Of a stretch of 64,000 nucleotides of DNA, positions 1-11,260 are shown one piece after another. The stretch spans positions 452,476,014-452,540,013 of the forward strand of contig CM062810.1 in the NCBI GenBank assembly GCA_031772625.1, read 5' to 3'. Position numbers and translations under genes: made by a program. Under the pieces are notes generated by a model that was not told where the DNA came from, searched no databases, and worked only from the letters and a program-made list of their open reading frames with translations. The stretch is from Pinus tabuliformis (Eukaryota > Streptophyta > Pinopsida > Pinales > Pinaceae). Within the stretch, counting starts at the first letter, position 1. Each line of letters opens with the position of its first letter.

Positions 1-1
1 G

Positions 2-205
2 ATTGTTAGGTTAGATTCTAAACTCATTGTAATATAGCTTAACAGGGTTTATGCCATTAGAAATCCAGTGTTATTAAGATTATTTTTGAGAGTCCGTCTC
101 TTGGAACGTGAATTTGATTAGATTGAATATCGTCTTATTCCAAGACATTTAAATACATTAGCAGATGTAGTTGCTTCTTGTATGATAAATAGACATTTGC
201 AATAA
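2..205 (+). pseudogene. RNase H-like (RVT_3 type) fragment
   Basis: Reading from base 2 gives a peptide of about 67 residues with the look of the C-terminal half of a plant RNase H-like domain: DSKL near the start, then VYAIRNPVLLRLFL, and IEYRLIPRHLNTLADVVA near the end, where the PR-x-x-N-x-x-AD pattern is diagnostic. Two in-frame TAG codons interrupt it and it ends at a TAA. The N-terminal part would lie to the left of the window. Such domains occur in Tat-lineage gypsy elements and in plant gene-like repeats; I infer a transposon relic rather than a host gene. Confidence 0.6.
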
Positions 206-397
206 TCAAAACAGTAAATTTAAAAGCATTCAATAACATGTTACACAAGGTAAGCCTGTAATAATAATATATCATAGCATAGAAGAAGTGTGTCAAAATA
301 TACATTGTCTTCGATCATAGGTTGAAAAACACCTTATGATCAGTGAAAATGATAATAAAAAAAGACAAAAATGTTGTGAGTTTATAAAACGATCATC

Positions 398-637
398 CTA
401 TCCCTGATGATGATCACAATAAGAAACCACTGCTCGGGCCACCCTACATAGAAACCTCCTATAAGGTCCTGGGACCCCAATCACATATCGTTGTAACCTA
501 AGTGGAATATCATCTATGCCAGTCTCTGGAATATCTACTGTCAAGCGCTCTAGATGATTTTCCAACTCAGACAAGATCTCTGCTGATTGGTCTTGTGGGG
601 CTAGTGCTGCTAAAGCTGGGTGTCTCCTCTCATAAGG
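398..637 (-). pseudogene. Downstream piece of the mobile-domain-like ORF
   Basis: An open stretch of 79 codons in minus frame, without a start codon, runs from just after a TAG to a TAG at its end. Its composition is protein-like (ENHLERLTVDIPETGIDD, then YVIGVPGPYRRFLCRVAR). It lies about 100 bases downstream of the larger broken ORF at 735-1643 in the same direction, so it is probably a later exon or a frameshifted continuation of that element. I do not recognise a domain in it. Confidence 0.35.
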
Positions 638-734
638 CTAGAGAGTGGCTAGTCATGATGGAACCACATATGCATTTAAGACTTTTAATTGTTAGTTTTG
701 GACGATTTCAAAAAAACAAAAAAAAAATTAAAAC

Positions 735-1643
735 TTAGGAAGTGTTGAAAATGATTTTACCTAAATCATCCCATTGCTCTCTTGGTGGAAGAATCATGTC
801 TGGATCATCGCACTAATCCATCCCGGCATATGGAAAATCTTGAATCACAAAAAGTTGGTTGTTCAACCAACAAAAATACTCAGGCGGAAATCGAACAACC
901 TCTGAACCCTCCTCAGGGTGACAGACCATCAAACCAACCCAACGCATTATCCTAGGCTCTCGAGGAAGACGAGCATCAACAGGAAGATGTTGCGGGGCTA
1001 GCATAGGGATGCTCTCTAGAGAAAAGCTGACAATGAGAAAACCATATCCAAAACTTTTCAGTTGTCTGTTCTTTGCTCTGGTAAGTTGGCCTTTCACATT
1101 TGCCAACACAGCCTCGCACCAGTTGAATATGTTGCCTCGATAACATTCTACAGCCATCTGCATCTGGGATCTAATAGCCATATACAATGCTGCACTCCCG
1201 CATAGCCTGGTAACAATGAATGCAATAACCTTAAGTTCAAGATGGTCGATCATTTTAATATCAATCTGTTTGTCCTTTGTTTGATCATTGCAAAACTCCA
1301 ATCGGAGACTAGTGACAGACTGGCTACCTGGCCTAGTCCCGAAAAGAGATAATCATTCACCTTTCTTGGGCAAACCAGTCAAAAAATATATGTCCTCTAG
1401 CTCGATTTTGAGCCGGTGGCCACCAATCACGAAACGTTGGTCCTGTATGTTCCACCTATCTACCAACCATTGCAAGAGGTCTACTTAGGCCCTCATGCCA
1501 GGTATGACCCAGAACTTAAACAGTCTGCACGCTTTCAATGCGTTCAATGTGGGTGGATGATTTATTGCGGAAATATCCACATCTTCATGCTCGCGTTCCC
1601 TCCAAACTAGCATTTTGAGTGTCCTATAGTGCAAAAGAGACAT
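735..1643 (-). pseudogene. Transposon-derived ORF resembling plant mobile domain
   Basis: One minus-strand frame of 303 codons is open apart from three internal stops (complement of 1485-1487, 1353-1355 and 813-815) before its terminal stop at 735-737. Near its beginning it has WLVDRWNIQDQRFVIGG followed by LKIELEDIYFLTGLPKKGE. That is the pattern of the aminotransferase-like plant mobile domain: W..D...F, an (E/L)-x-D-(V/I)-x-x-x-x-GLP core. The remaining ~190 residues include a stretch around CRLCGSAALYMAIRSQMQ whose look I associate with plant repeat ORFs, although I cannot name a family. All pieces share one frame, so point mutations rather than splicing explain the breaks. I infer a decayed transposable-element gene. 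Confidence 0.5.
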
Positions 1644-2244
1644 ATTAGAACAATTTAGTTCACAAAAATTTGGGCGAGATTGGAGAAATTTAGGTTTTTC
1701 AAATCCATTTCGTGGGGTCCACACCCGCTGCTTACAGACAATGTAGGTCCGCACATGTAGTAAGAAATAGGTGCAGACCCACGACTTTTTTATTTGCAGG
1801 AAAAATTCGGGGTCCAGACGGGCCGCGTGTTGCACTTGCAGACCCCTGCGAGCGATTTCATAAACCAATTTCTCCTCCAAAAATCAAAATTAAAGCCTAA
1901 AAATGAAATGTAAACAGTTGAAATGGAAGATAAAGAGAATGTGGATTACCTAGGGCTGACGGTTTTCGATTCCAACAGACAGATTTTCCAGAATCTTCAC
2001 AAGAAGTTTTTTACCCAAAAGCTCTCACTTCTCACTCTGAAATCAAATGGTAAACATGAACTTAGAAAAGCCCTTTTTATAAGATTTTTTGAATAAATGA
2101 ATTTTTAATTTATTTATTTTTCACTTTAAAAAGGTAACTTTTTAATACATTTTTATTTATCTTAAACATGTATGAGTAATGTTTTGAGTTTTTGTGCAGA
2201 ATATTTGATTTTTCGGGAGAAATGAATCATTTTTCAACAAAGAG
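1644..2244. other. No gene recognised; leader of the ORF family possible
   Basis: On the minus strand this lies immediately upstream of the broken mobile-domain-like ORF. A CTAG|GTAATC junction near 1949 would fit a 5' splice site of a non-coding first exon, but nothing else supports it. The stretch from 2080 is AT-rich and featureless. Confidence 0.2.
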
Positions 2245-2720
2245 TATATTTTTTATCACTTTTTCGGACTCTTTCAAAAATTTACGAAAAAGCAGAACAT
2301 TGGAGTCCTCTTTAAGCTCTTTTCTGACTCGTAAAATATGAAAATATTGTTGAGTCTTTCCCCTTTTTAACTCGTTAAACATAATTAAAGGGGTGGTCCA
2401 CTTACAGCTCTTTTCTGACCGTATAAGCATGAAAAGATCGTCAGACTTTTATCGTTCCAAGTTCAATACTTGTGATGAAACGACGTGTCTTCGATCACTT
2501 TTTTACTTTTTCAGATCAGAGTCACTAATTATGAAAAGTACTCCTTGATCATAATGGCCAAGCGGTTCTCTCAAGTATTATTTTATACTTTTTTTGGTTT
2601 GAGAGACACAAATTTATGAAAAAGGACACCCATGGAGTTTTCTTAAGCTTTTCTTCAAACTTTCTAAAATTGAAAACATCGAGTTTTTCCTATACTGGAC
2701 TCATTAAAATTTAACAGTAA
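2245..2720. repeat. Degenerate phrase repeat (TTTTC.GACTC...TATGAAAA)
   Basis: A phrase of the type CTTTTCTGACTCGTAAAATA followed by TGAAAA recurs in altered form near 2260, 2317, 2407, 2508, 2600 and 2650. Spacing is irregular (about 50-100 bases). It reads like an old, diverged tandem array. No protein-coding signal is visible. Confidence 0.3.
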
Positions 2721-3772
2721 AGGACGTGTTCAATTTTAAACAGGAACGAACCACTCCTTCTTAGGGTTCGAATTTTGAACTAAGTTGGACTCATTTGAAG
2801 GATGAGCTTATAAACAAGAAAATTTTATCCTCCTCAAGCTTATAAAAAATAGAGAGGTACTTGCCAAAAATGGTGGGGGAAAAGAGAGAAAAATGAATCT
2901 GTTTGTTACACTTTTTGTTTTAGAAAATTTGTTAACCACTCTTGAACATGACACTTTTGTTCACCTGGTTTGGGAAAATCCTTTTCCTAATTGTTAATCA
3001 AACCACATTGAAGGTCTTCAACTCGTTTCTGGGTATTATCTTTAGGTTAATTGTCACCAAACCATCTGCAGTGTCATTATGTGTTCAAGAGGTCAGTTCA
3101 AACAAACCATTCATCTGCAAAATATCTATCATCCATTTTGACCATCCCTGAGTTAGTCCTTACGAATATATTTCTTCAAAACTTGATCTATGATTTCGTG
3201 TTGTGGGCTTGCCTACGAATGATCACTTTCTCTCGACTTCAGCTCATTCTCTAGGAAGTTCATCTAGAAATCGTTAGTACCTTGAAAGCTGCATGCCCTA
3301 ATGGTAGTTTTCTCACCTTCGATGATAGGTTGCATCATTGACCTTCGATCGAAAGATTCCGTGACATGTTTGACTTCGACTCATTTATTCACATTTCATG
3401 GATTGTATTGGGTACTTTGAGGGCCATTCACATTACTGGTGGTTTCTCTCACACTTGTTAATAGTTCACACCATTGACTGGTAATCAAGTGGTTTCTACT
3501 TCGACACATTCATTCACATGGATATAATCGTACTAGTTCAGGAAGCATAAATCAAGACCATGGATCTAGTTTCTACCATCTAGGCTGTGAGGAATTTTGT
3601 TATACATTATACAGTGGACTATTCATAAATAGATGGTTGCACCCATACTGTTTCTACACAAGTCTATACTCTTGATGTATTACAAAATCATTCCTGTATC
3701 AGAACAGTTTAGTCAGTTTCTTAGTCAATTTTGATCTAAGTATAGGAATGCCTACCTCAGCGATGATATGTT
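2721..3772. other. No gene recognised
   Basis: Both strands were read. Only short chance ORFs (the longest 69 codons) are present and none resembles a known domain. Confidence 0.4.
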
Positions 3773-3811
3773 CACACACACACACACACACAGATATATA
3801 TATATATATAT
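3773..3811. repeat. Compound (CA)n(TA)n microsatellite
   Basis: About ten CA units are followed, after CAGA, by about nine TA units. The minus-strand 63-codon ORF overlapping it is a low-complexity artefact. Confidence 0.9.
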
Positions 3812-4543
3812 TGCATTGAAAGTTTTTACAGGTTCCGACTCGGATGTCCACACAATGATCCTTGAAATGATAAAGTACTTCACTCTTCATAGATCACAAA
3901 CTTTATCTTCATCTATTACAGACTTCACACTTTAGGGGGCAATATATTACACTAAAAATTGTCACCTTGGCATTTTGAAATCTGTGTGAGTCCATTACCA
4001 CTCATACTTACCTCCTTTGCAAGTCTAAAAGCTCAGTTCTTCATATGAAGCCTTGAAAGTAAGAGAAAGCCATCAAAGTCTCTAAAACTCTGGTTCCGCA
4101 CTTTCTCTTTTCATTACCTACAGTCCCGCACCTGATGGTCATATCTCCTATGAATCTGACTGCTCTGTCTCTGTGTTATGGATGTAGACACCTGTAAAAG
4201 TTAAAAAGGCACGAGTTTATTCTAAAAAACTCACTTTCAGTCATTTATAGAAGCTTCTGGAAGGAATCTTTAGGTGGCAAGTTCGCTCTCTTAAGGTTCA
4301 TGCATCCCATACCTTAAGGAGATAACCCCATGATGTGAGGAGCTTATCTCTTTGAAGGAGGACTTTCTCCCTTCATAGGTGGACCTCTAACCTCCTTCTT
4401 TTGCACTATAAAATGAAGAATTCAGCTTGTTACTGGGGATGTTGAAAGTTGAATATTTTTGAGGTGGAAAGCTAAATATTTTTTAGGTGAAATACTGCTG
4501 GAACTTAGTCTTCTTAGCTGAGCTTTTATGAGGAGAAATTACA
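3812..4543. other. No gene recognised
   Basis: No ORF of note and no repeat structure was seen on either strand. Confidence 0.4.
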
Positions 4544-4622
4544 TACCTCTAAGATCTCATTTGGAAGAGTGCAAGGTTTGTCAAAGTAAAGGAAATTCGT
4601 GTTTCGAACCCCAGGAAGAGCT
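4544..4622 (+). repeat. tRNA-like / SINE head candidate
   Basis: GATCTCATTTGGAAGAGTGC resembles a tRNA D-arm (A box, TAGCTCAGTTGG type). About 45 bases later GTGTTTCGAACCCC matches a T-loop B box (GGTTCGAANCC). The order and spacing fit an internal RNA polymerase III promoter. A convincing acceptor-stem pairing is not seen, so this is more likely a SINE head or a decayed tRNA relic than a functional tRNA gene. Confidence 0.4.
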
Positions 4623-5119
4623 TGTTCAACATCAAGGCTAAAAAGGTTGTAAGGTTCTTCTACTTCAAAGTTAATACAAATAAGTTTGTTTTTCTCAAAA
4701 AGTTGTTCGTTTATGGTTTATTTTATGGATTCCTTGATCACCATAATAGACATGATTTACTATATTTGCTATGTAGGTGCTATTTGATGTTTGCTTGTTT
4801 GTGTTTGCACGCTTTTAAAGGATAACTCTTTCGGACGATCAAGGGATGACTACAGCAAACAAGCGTTGGATCTAAGGTAGGACCATAACACCCCTATAGT
4901 TTTTATTTGTAAATTACATATGTCTAGAGAAAGATATATTTATTTTTCTGTTTGTCGCTAGATTATCTTGTGATACTAGGCAGATCGGTCTTGTCTGCAA
5001 GAATGATTTATTCGGCCAACATACGCAGGGGAAAATCTATGTGTATTTTTTTTTTTTATGTTTCTTGCCCTTGTATATCTTCTAATTTTTGTATAATTTC
5101 CTATATATTTCCAAGCTCA

Positions 5120-5978
5120 TGTGATGTAGTAAAGCATTGAACAAGAATCTACTTCTACTTTCAACAAGTGGAAGCCAATAGATCGACGAAAACAATATTG
5201 AACAAGAAGAAGATAAATGAATGTTACATAAAAAAAGTTGTATATGGGGAAATCCACTACTCAAAACCCGGCTATCTGTATTACATATATCAGAAATATG
5301 AGTGAATATACACAACGTGTTCTCACTATGACAATTCCACATAGGTATGGTCAACTCTCCCAGCTCACAAGCAAGCTCTTGGCCAATACTTAGCCAATTT
5401 TGGTTCCTTCCAAGTCCCTATTGTCTTGTGAAATTTCTATGGCTGAATACCCCATATTAATGAGAATCCAATGCGTCTAAAACTGTGCAATCCAATCTAG
5501 GTTGAATTCTTGATTACATGCATGATCTATACAACTCATTAAATCATACAATTAATAGTACATTGTCCATACACTCTAGCATCAACTATATCTTTCTGAG
5601 AATCGACATGCATGAGTTTCTGATGAGGAAATCTTCAGTTAACTACAGTGACACTTGTGGGTGCACTAGTGCACCAACTGTCTATTAGCTCTCTACTAGT
5701 TCCTCAAACAGTTTGGAACTAATTTAACTAAATGTAACTAAGTAAACTTATTTATCTAATTACAACTCACAATTAAACTCATCATGGACCCCTAAAACTT
5801 ATGGAGAACATATACATGACTTAAAAAATACTTCGAACTTTAAATTCCTAAGATAATTAAGTTAATTAAACTTAATTAACTATTTACAATTTTCTATGAG
5901 AATAGAGTTCGATCTTAATTCATAGTTTAAATTCAAGGACAAATTTAAACTGGATTTTTTTGTTGTCATTTCTCAACA
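5120..5978 (-). repeat. 3' LTR of element A
   Basis: On the minus strand a purine tract (AGAGGGAG) is followed at once by TGTTGAGAAATGACAACA, the classic PPT-LTR junction of Copia elements. The end is placed at ...CTACATCACA (plus 5120), giving TG...CA ends and a length of 859 bases. The second LTR is missing, so the far boundary is only inferred. Confidence 0.6.
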
Positions 5979-5984
5979 CTCCCT

Positions 5985-7330
5985 CTAAATAAGAAAGAGA
6001 TTATTAGGTACCCTCATCTTCTCTCTATGAAACTCGAATTTACATCATGACAATGCATTTGTTAAAATCTCAGCATCTTGCTCCTCAGTGAGAATGTACT
6101 CTAACAACATCATCCGCCTCAATACACAATGTCTGAGATGATATCAGATATCAATATGCTTGGACCAATAATATAAATCTGGATTTTTAGAGAGTTTGAT
6201 ACAACTATGATTATCATAGTAAATAACACTTGGATCCATCTATTGAAAAAAAAATCCAACTAGGATCTTTCTCATCTAGATGGCCTGACATGTTGCGTGA
6301 CTCGCAGCTATGTACTCTGCCTCTACCGAACTGAGTGCAACTAATCTTTGGTTCCAATAAAGCTTGGTAGGCCTAACCATCACCTGAGTAATGTGGTTAA
6401 CTACATAACACATATGCGGCCGTGTGTTCACCAAGTACATGAGTGAAACCACAAGCTTCCTCTAAACAATAGCTTTCACTACTTCCGTGAAGTAGCATCA
6501 TCCTTCCTCTAGTTACCTTCTAAAGGAATCTCCATGTGTCTACTACTCTCCATGTGCAATCTCCTCAGTATCTCATTGGCATACTTTCCTTGAGATAGAA
6601 AAACTCCCCATCTCCATGCCATACATCCATGCAAGGAAATTAATGCATGAGCCCCCTGTCCTTCATGAAACTCTCTCGCAAGGTCTTCCTTGAAATACTT
6701 GATCAGCTAATCATCACCTTCTAGTATTTGATCATCAACATAAAGCATAATGTCAACAATTTACTTTCCACCACTATGTGGTACACATTGGCATCTACTT
6801 CCCCCAACCTGGTGAAGTAGCTATCTATCTTAGTGTACCAAGCAAAGGGTAGTTTCTTCAGCCCATACAATGCTTTCTTTAGTCAGCACACATGCTAGTC
6901 ACTATCAAAGGTTTTAAAACAACGTTTAGGCTACTATATGTACACCTCTTCTTCAATCATGCCATTAAGGAAGGCTAGCTTTACATCCATTTCATGTATC
7001 TTTCAACCCATTTGTGTGGATAGTGCTAATATAAATTTGATTGAAGAGTACCTTTCAATAGGAACAAAGGTCTCATCATAGTCAATCCCCTCTACCGTTA
7101 TGCTTTAGTCAATCCCCTCTAGCTTTATGCTTCTCCACACTACCATCTACAACTCGCCTTTCCTTGTAAAACTAACAGGATATCACGACTAACTTGTCCT
7201 CGAGTCTGAGACTACATTCCAAAAACTGTTACGAGCTAAGGAGTCATACTCCTCCGTAATGGCATCAAACTAAAATGATTGTTGCACTGATTCCTTAAAA
7301 GATTTGATTCAATATTACTCTACTAAACAT
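5985..7330 (-). pseudogene. Copia reverse transcriptase and RNase H, broken
   Basis: Minus-strand reading with frame changes gives, in order, FVPIERYSSIKFILALS and MDVKLAFLNGMIEEEVY (RT fingers/palm), then KKALYGLKKLPFAWYTKID, a degraded YVDD box in MLYVDDQILEGDD, SQGKYANEILRRLHMES (connection), and an RNase H end resembling SSVEAEYIAASHATCQAIW. These are the ordered landmarks of a Copia pol C-terminal half. Many stops and frameshifts are present, so it cannot make a working enzyme. Confidence 0.8.
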
Positions 7331-7372
7331 TGATTTTGTTTTTTTATATATGTATTTATCTATTATTATTAT

Positions 7373-7392
7373 TATATATATATATATATATA
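7373..7392. repeat. (TA)n tract
   Basis: Ten TA units mark approximately where recognisable element A sequence stops. Confidence 0.8.
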
Positions 7393-7994
7393 ATAAAAAA
7401 TAAGGAAAAAAATGGATGAAAGCATGTTTTTATATGAGATTTAATAATAATCCAAAATGTAAAAACCAAATTTAAATGAAAGATAAAAAGAATCCAATTT
7501 CCAACCTTGAAAAATACAATAAAAATAATATATCTATTTATATAAAACTTAATTACACTATTTCAGAACGTGTACGATCATATACAACAACTGCTAAAAG
7601 GTTTTTGCTGAGTTATTTGATCACAAAAACAAAAAAAAATATAATAAATTGAAATTTATGAATCAAATAAATTAGCTTTATTTTTTATTAATAGACACAA
7701 TATATCAATCTGCAATAAAACTGAATTACACAATCTTTTAATCTATAGAATGATGGCAGATAAATTTGCTAAGTTATCTGATAACAAGGACAACCTGTTA
7801 TCAACATAATAAGTTGGAAATTTATTGTTGAAATAAATCAACTTTATTTTTTATTAATATATATGGTATATTTTATTATTTATTCGTTAATATTATAGTA
7901 AATTTTTATATTTATTTGTGAGAAAATTTATATCAAGATACTTATGACTTAGTAGTTGTTGTTGGTGGTGAATGTAGTTTGATTATCACTAGGG
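7393..7994. other. AT-rich DNA, no gene recognised
   Basis: Very AT-rich, with stop codons in all frames at short spacing. Two similar phrases (AAATAAATTAGCTTTATTTT at about 7667 and AAATAAATCAACTTTATTTT at about 7831), each followed by TTATTAATA, suggest an old internal duplication of about 165 bases. Confidence 0.4.
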
Positions 7995-8074
7995 TAATAC
8001 AGACAGGGCATGCCTTCTTCAATTTCAACCACCCATCGATGCAGACCTTATGAAAGCGGAAGCAGTCTCACTTC
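7995..8074 (-). pseudogene. Partial, broken copy of the RING-H2 gene
   Basis: This ~80-base segment matches the RING-encoding part of the gene at 58775-59272, in the same orientation. On the minus strand it reads EVRLLP, and then, in a shifted frame, FHKVCIDGWLKLKKACPVCI. The parent has EVRLLPQCPHCFHKVCIDRW, so about 13-14 bases are missing here, removing the zinc ligands C83 and H85 and breaking the frame. Similarity fades on both sides, so this is a gene-fragment relic rather than a full duplicate. Confidence 0.75.
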
Positions 8075-8589
8075 GTGATCACTTATCCATTGGAATACTT
8101 ATGTAATCTGTTGCATTTCGTGATAACATAATGAAGGACACAAGCCTTTGATGTAGGTACTTTGTTTATATAAATAATTATATAAAATATTTTGATTATG
8201 GTAATATGAACATAAGGGGGTGTGTCAAATTTTTTTTGCTACAGTAAGATATGGTATTAAAGGAAAGTGAACAAGGTATGGAACTAAATGAAGGTGAGCG
8301 TAAATGTAATATTATTGATGACGTTTAAAGTTAAAATTATTTATATAAATACATTATTAATGTTAAATTTGAAAAATATAATTATTAAATGATAAATTAG
8401 ATTGATTTGCGTAGTAATAAAATAATGTAAATATTTTTGAAAAGAATTATAATAATAATTAAGTTTATACATATTTACTGAAATTGTGATCCAAAGTTTT
8501 GGAATCAACAAGTGTGGTTTATCATAGGCACACTATGGAAAACACATAAATAGAGAGTGATGTAAAGACATAATTTCAAGTAACGAATA
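8075..8589. other. No gene recognised
   Basis: AT-rich DNA with no supported feature. Confidence 0.4.
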
Positions 8590-8890
8590 ATATTTAAATT
8601 ATTATATTAATTATTAATATATTAAAAACAAATATTATTAAGTTTTTGAAAAAAAATATTTAAACTACTCGTTTTTGAAAAATAATATTTAAATAATGAT
8701 ATTTGTTTATTAATTTATTAAATTATTAATATATAATAGCTATATTAAACACCTAGTTTTTGAAAAATAATATTTAAAATGTGATATTAGTTTATTAATT
8801 TATTAAAAGCAAATGTCAATAAGTAATTGCTATATTAAACAACTAACTTTTATTTAATTGCTATATTAAAAGCTAACTTTTAAAATAAAT
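8590..8890. repeat. Degenerate AT-rich tandem repeat
   Basis: The phrase TTTTTGAAAAATAATATTTA, followed by a TTTATTAATTTATTAAA phrase and GCTATATTAAAC, occurs about three times at roughly 100-base spacing, with decay. It is non-coding. Confidence 0.55.
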
Positions 8891-9114
8891 AAATAAATAA
8901 TCAAAATCAAACTTTAAACTAGGGGAGTCAAAAATTATAAAAACTAGTGAACACCATAATTAAGTAATGGAAATAAAATAAAATAAATTAAAAATAACTA
9001 ATGGAAGAATAAATAACATAAAACAAAATATACACAAGTGAAAAAAAATAAAAATAAAAATAAAAAATTAATCAATATATAAAATGGGGTAAACAATAAA
9101 ATAAGGGGTTGAGG

Positions 9115-9226
9115 CCCATTAAACAAATAACAAAAGGAATTAAGAAAGAATAAGATGATAACATACATAACCCATTAAAAAAATAACAAAAGGAATTAAG
9201 AACTAATAGGATGATAAAATACATAA
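9115..9226. repeat. 56-bp tandem duplication
   Basis: Two adjacent copies (9115-9170 and 9171-9226) both begin CCCATTAAA and contain AATAACAAAAGGAATTAAG. They differ at a handful of positions. Confidence 0.8.
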
Positions 9227-9870
9227 AAAACCAAGAAGTATGAAGAAAATAAACTCTAATGAAGAATAAATCAACAAGAAATACTAGGTGGATCGTAGCT
9301 TAAATATTTGATAATATTTTTATAGTGTTCACAAATAAAATATTTTAGATTTATTTTCAAAATAACTATGTTTTTTTAATTAAATTGATTAATTAAAAAA
9401 AAACAAATTAGTTATAGTTTCTTGAATATGTAGAAAAGATACTTCATGATATTTGCTCATAAAATTAAACACTATTTATAGATAAAAAAACCTCTCATTT
9501 ATATACCTATATATGTATTAATAATAATAAATAATAAAGGTATTTTTTTTTATATTTTAATTTAGCAATTTCAAATGTATCATGAAATTTAATGTATATC
9601 ATGAATTGAGATTTTAATATGATGAATTATTTCACAAACATGATTTCATTTTTTCGTGGACATGCATTTTTAATATCTTAATATAGTTAGTTGATTGAGA
9701 CACATGTTTTACATATTAATGAATGTAAGGTATAACTTTCCAATTTTAAATTTAATTGGTAAAATGACTCTAATTAGTATTACTAAGAGTTTGATTATAT
9801 TTTTGTTGATGACCATTACTATATGAAAAATATTTATATTTATTGATATTTTGAATTTAATTGATATTAT
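9227..9870. other. AT-rich DNA, no gene recognised
   Basis: This is the left flank of element B and shows no coding or RNA signal. Confidence 0.4.
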
Positions 9871-9875
9871 TAAGA

Positions 9876-10322
9876 TATTAGGATATTTCTACACATAGGA
9901 AATAGTTATGTATAACTAAGTCTAGCGTAGAGTTAGGTAAAGTGTGTTTATTTACTATGTGCTTTTGCAACTTAGAATCCGACAGTTACGATATGTTCTA
10001 GAAATGAAATGATTTAACGATTCATTCTATCCTTGGTATTACCGACACTTGATTTGTGGCTTAACACCCGATTGGCCTGTGATCTCTATTTAAAGAGCAT
10101 GGAGGGTCATTTGTAGGGTGATCGTTCATGAGGTAAGATTATATAAATTTTCTTTCTTTTACATTAATAAATTGCTTGAAATGGTCATGCTAGCTCGTGC
10201 ACTGTTTCCCTCTTTTGAGGGTTTTAACCACCTCAAGAATACTAGTGTATTAATCTGTGATGTATTTTTTAGTGGTGTCCTTTGGTGTTGTATATGAGGA
10301 ACTTACCTTGTAAATTCCTACA
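9876..10322 (+). repeat. 5' LTR of element B
   Basis: Aligns along its length with 13924-14376 (for example AAATAGTTA, CACTTGATT, TTTAAAGAG, ATACTAGTGT, TAAATTCCTACA). The first bases have mutated from TGTTACG to TATTAGG. It ends ...TTCCTACA directly before the primer site. Confidence 0.88.
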
Positions 10323-10334
10323 TGGTATCATAGC
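10323..10334 (+). other. Primer-binding site of element B
   Basis: TGGTATCATAGC starts at the base after the 5' LTR. It matches TGGTATCAGAGC, the complement of the 3' end of plant initiator-Met tRNA, with one mismatch. Confidence 0.85.
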
Positions 10335-10964
10335 TACTTGGGGGTCACATTCATTGGTGATCCAAATCTGAAGCTGATACAACTACAACTCACTGTCATT
10401 TCCTAGGTCTACTATTTTTGACCGTTTTCAAGCTAAGAGGGCCTCTCTATTGTGTTAGGAGCATCTGTTCCAGTGAGGAACCCCTTTCATTTAATGCGAA
10501 AAAGTTTTGGATAGACCTAGCTACGTCATTCTTAAGATCTGGAGGTACACAACCTTTATTTGCAATTTTAGGTATTTATCTTTATATTTATTTCACTTTA
10601 TTTATCTCTCTATTTATTATTACTCGATCCATATCTTTCATTTCTCTGTATGCTCTTTGCCCTGAAACTACGTGTGATCTGGGTAAATCAGAAACAAAAA
10701 GGAAGGTTTTTTTCTCATGTGTATCCTCTTTTCTACCGTGCCTTAGTGTGATCTCAGAAAATCAAAAACATTGAGGAAAATATATCTACCTTTAAGTCGT
10801 AAGGATTGTTTTTTTTGCATGTCTATTTTGGGTTGTATGGTTTTTTATTTTGTAGGCAAAAAGGGATTTCTCATGTAAGCACGCACTCCCAAGCTCATTA
10901 AAAAAATATAAAAACAAATATAACAAAAAGAGTAAAAACCTTCCTCTTTTGCAAAAATTATTAA
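10335..10964. other. Leader of element B, no domain
   Basis: Non-coding leader between the primer site and the SINE-like insert. The 118-codon ORF at 10418-10774 has no recognisable domain and is low-complexity at its centre. Confidence 0.4.
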
Positions 10965-11260
10965 CCTTTTAAATTAGCTCACTTGGTCCAAAGTTACTTT
11001 ATGAGAATACAGGTTTTGGGTTCAAGTCTTTCTTTTTGTTGAGCTACTCTTTGAAAAAACACATGTAACTTATGTGTTAAAGTTAATTTATGTAAAAGTG
11101 TTCTCACCCATTATAAAAAGTGAGTCACTTATAATTCTAAAGTCTCTTTATCTTTTATTTAAGTTACAATTTAGTGGGTAGTTCATAAAGTACCATTGTA
11201 AAAGTGATTTTTACTTATTTATAAAACTCGGTCACATATTTTTTTTTTTTAAGTGACCTA
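10965..11260 (+). repeat. SINE candidate inside element B
   Basis: TAGCTCACTTGG (10975-10986) is an A-box and GGGTTCAAGTC (11018-11028) a B-box, correctly ordered and spaced for a tRNA-derived polymerase III promoter. They are followed by a non-tRNA body that ends in T-rich sequence near 11240-11250. No target duplication was identified, and the 3' end is a guess. Confidence 0.45.

Larger units (their letters stand above)
5120..7330 (-). mobile_element. Element A: truncated Copia retrotransposon
   Basis: Minus-strand Copia element with its 3' LTR at the low-coordinate end and RT and RNase H remains upstream of it. No 5' LTR, gag or integrase was found; the coding remains fade out near 7330, just before a TA-rich tract, so the left half of the element (on its own strand) is missing. 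Confidence 0.75.

Noticed and set aside
4544..4622. Functional tRNA gene
   Set aside because: A and B boxes are present but no acceptor-stem pairing or clear anticodon arm was found; kept only as a SINE-like candidate.
9115..9226. Possible CRISPR-like or satellite array
   Set aside because: Only two adjacent copies without spacers; a simple tandem duplication in plant DNA.
10418..10774. 118-codon plus ORF in the leader of element B
   Set aside because: No recognisable domain; hydrophobic low-complexity centre; lies between primer site and gag.
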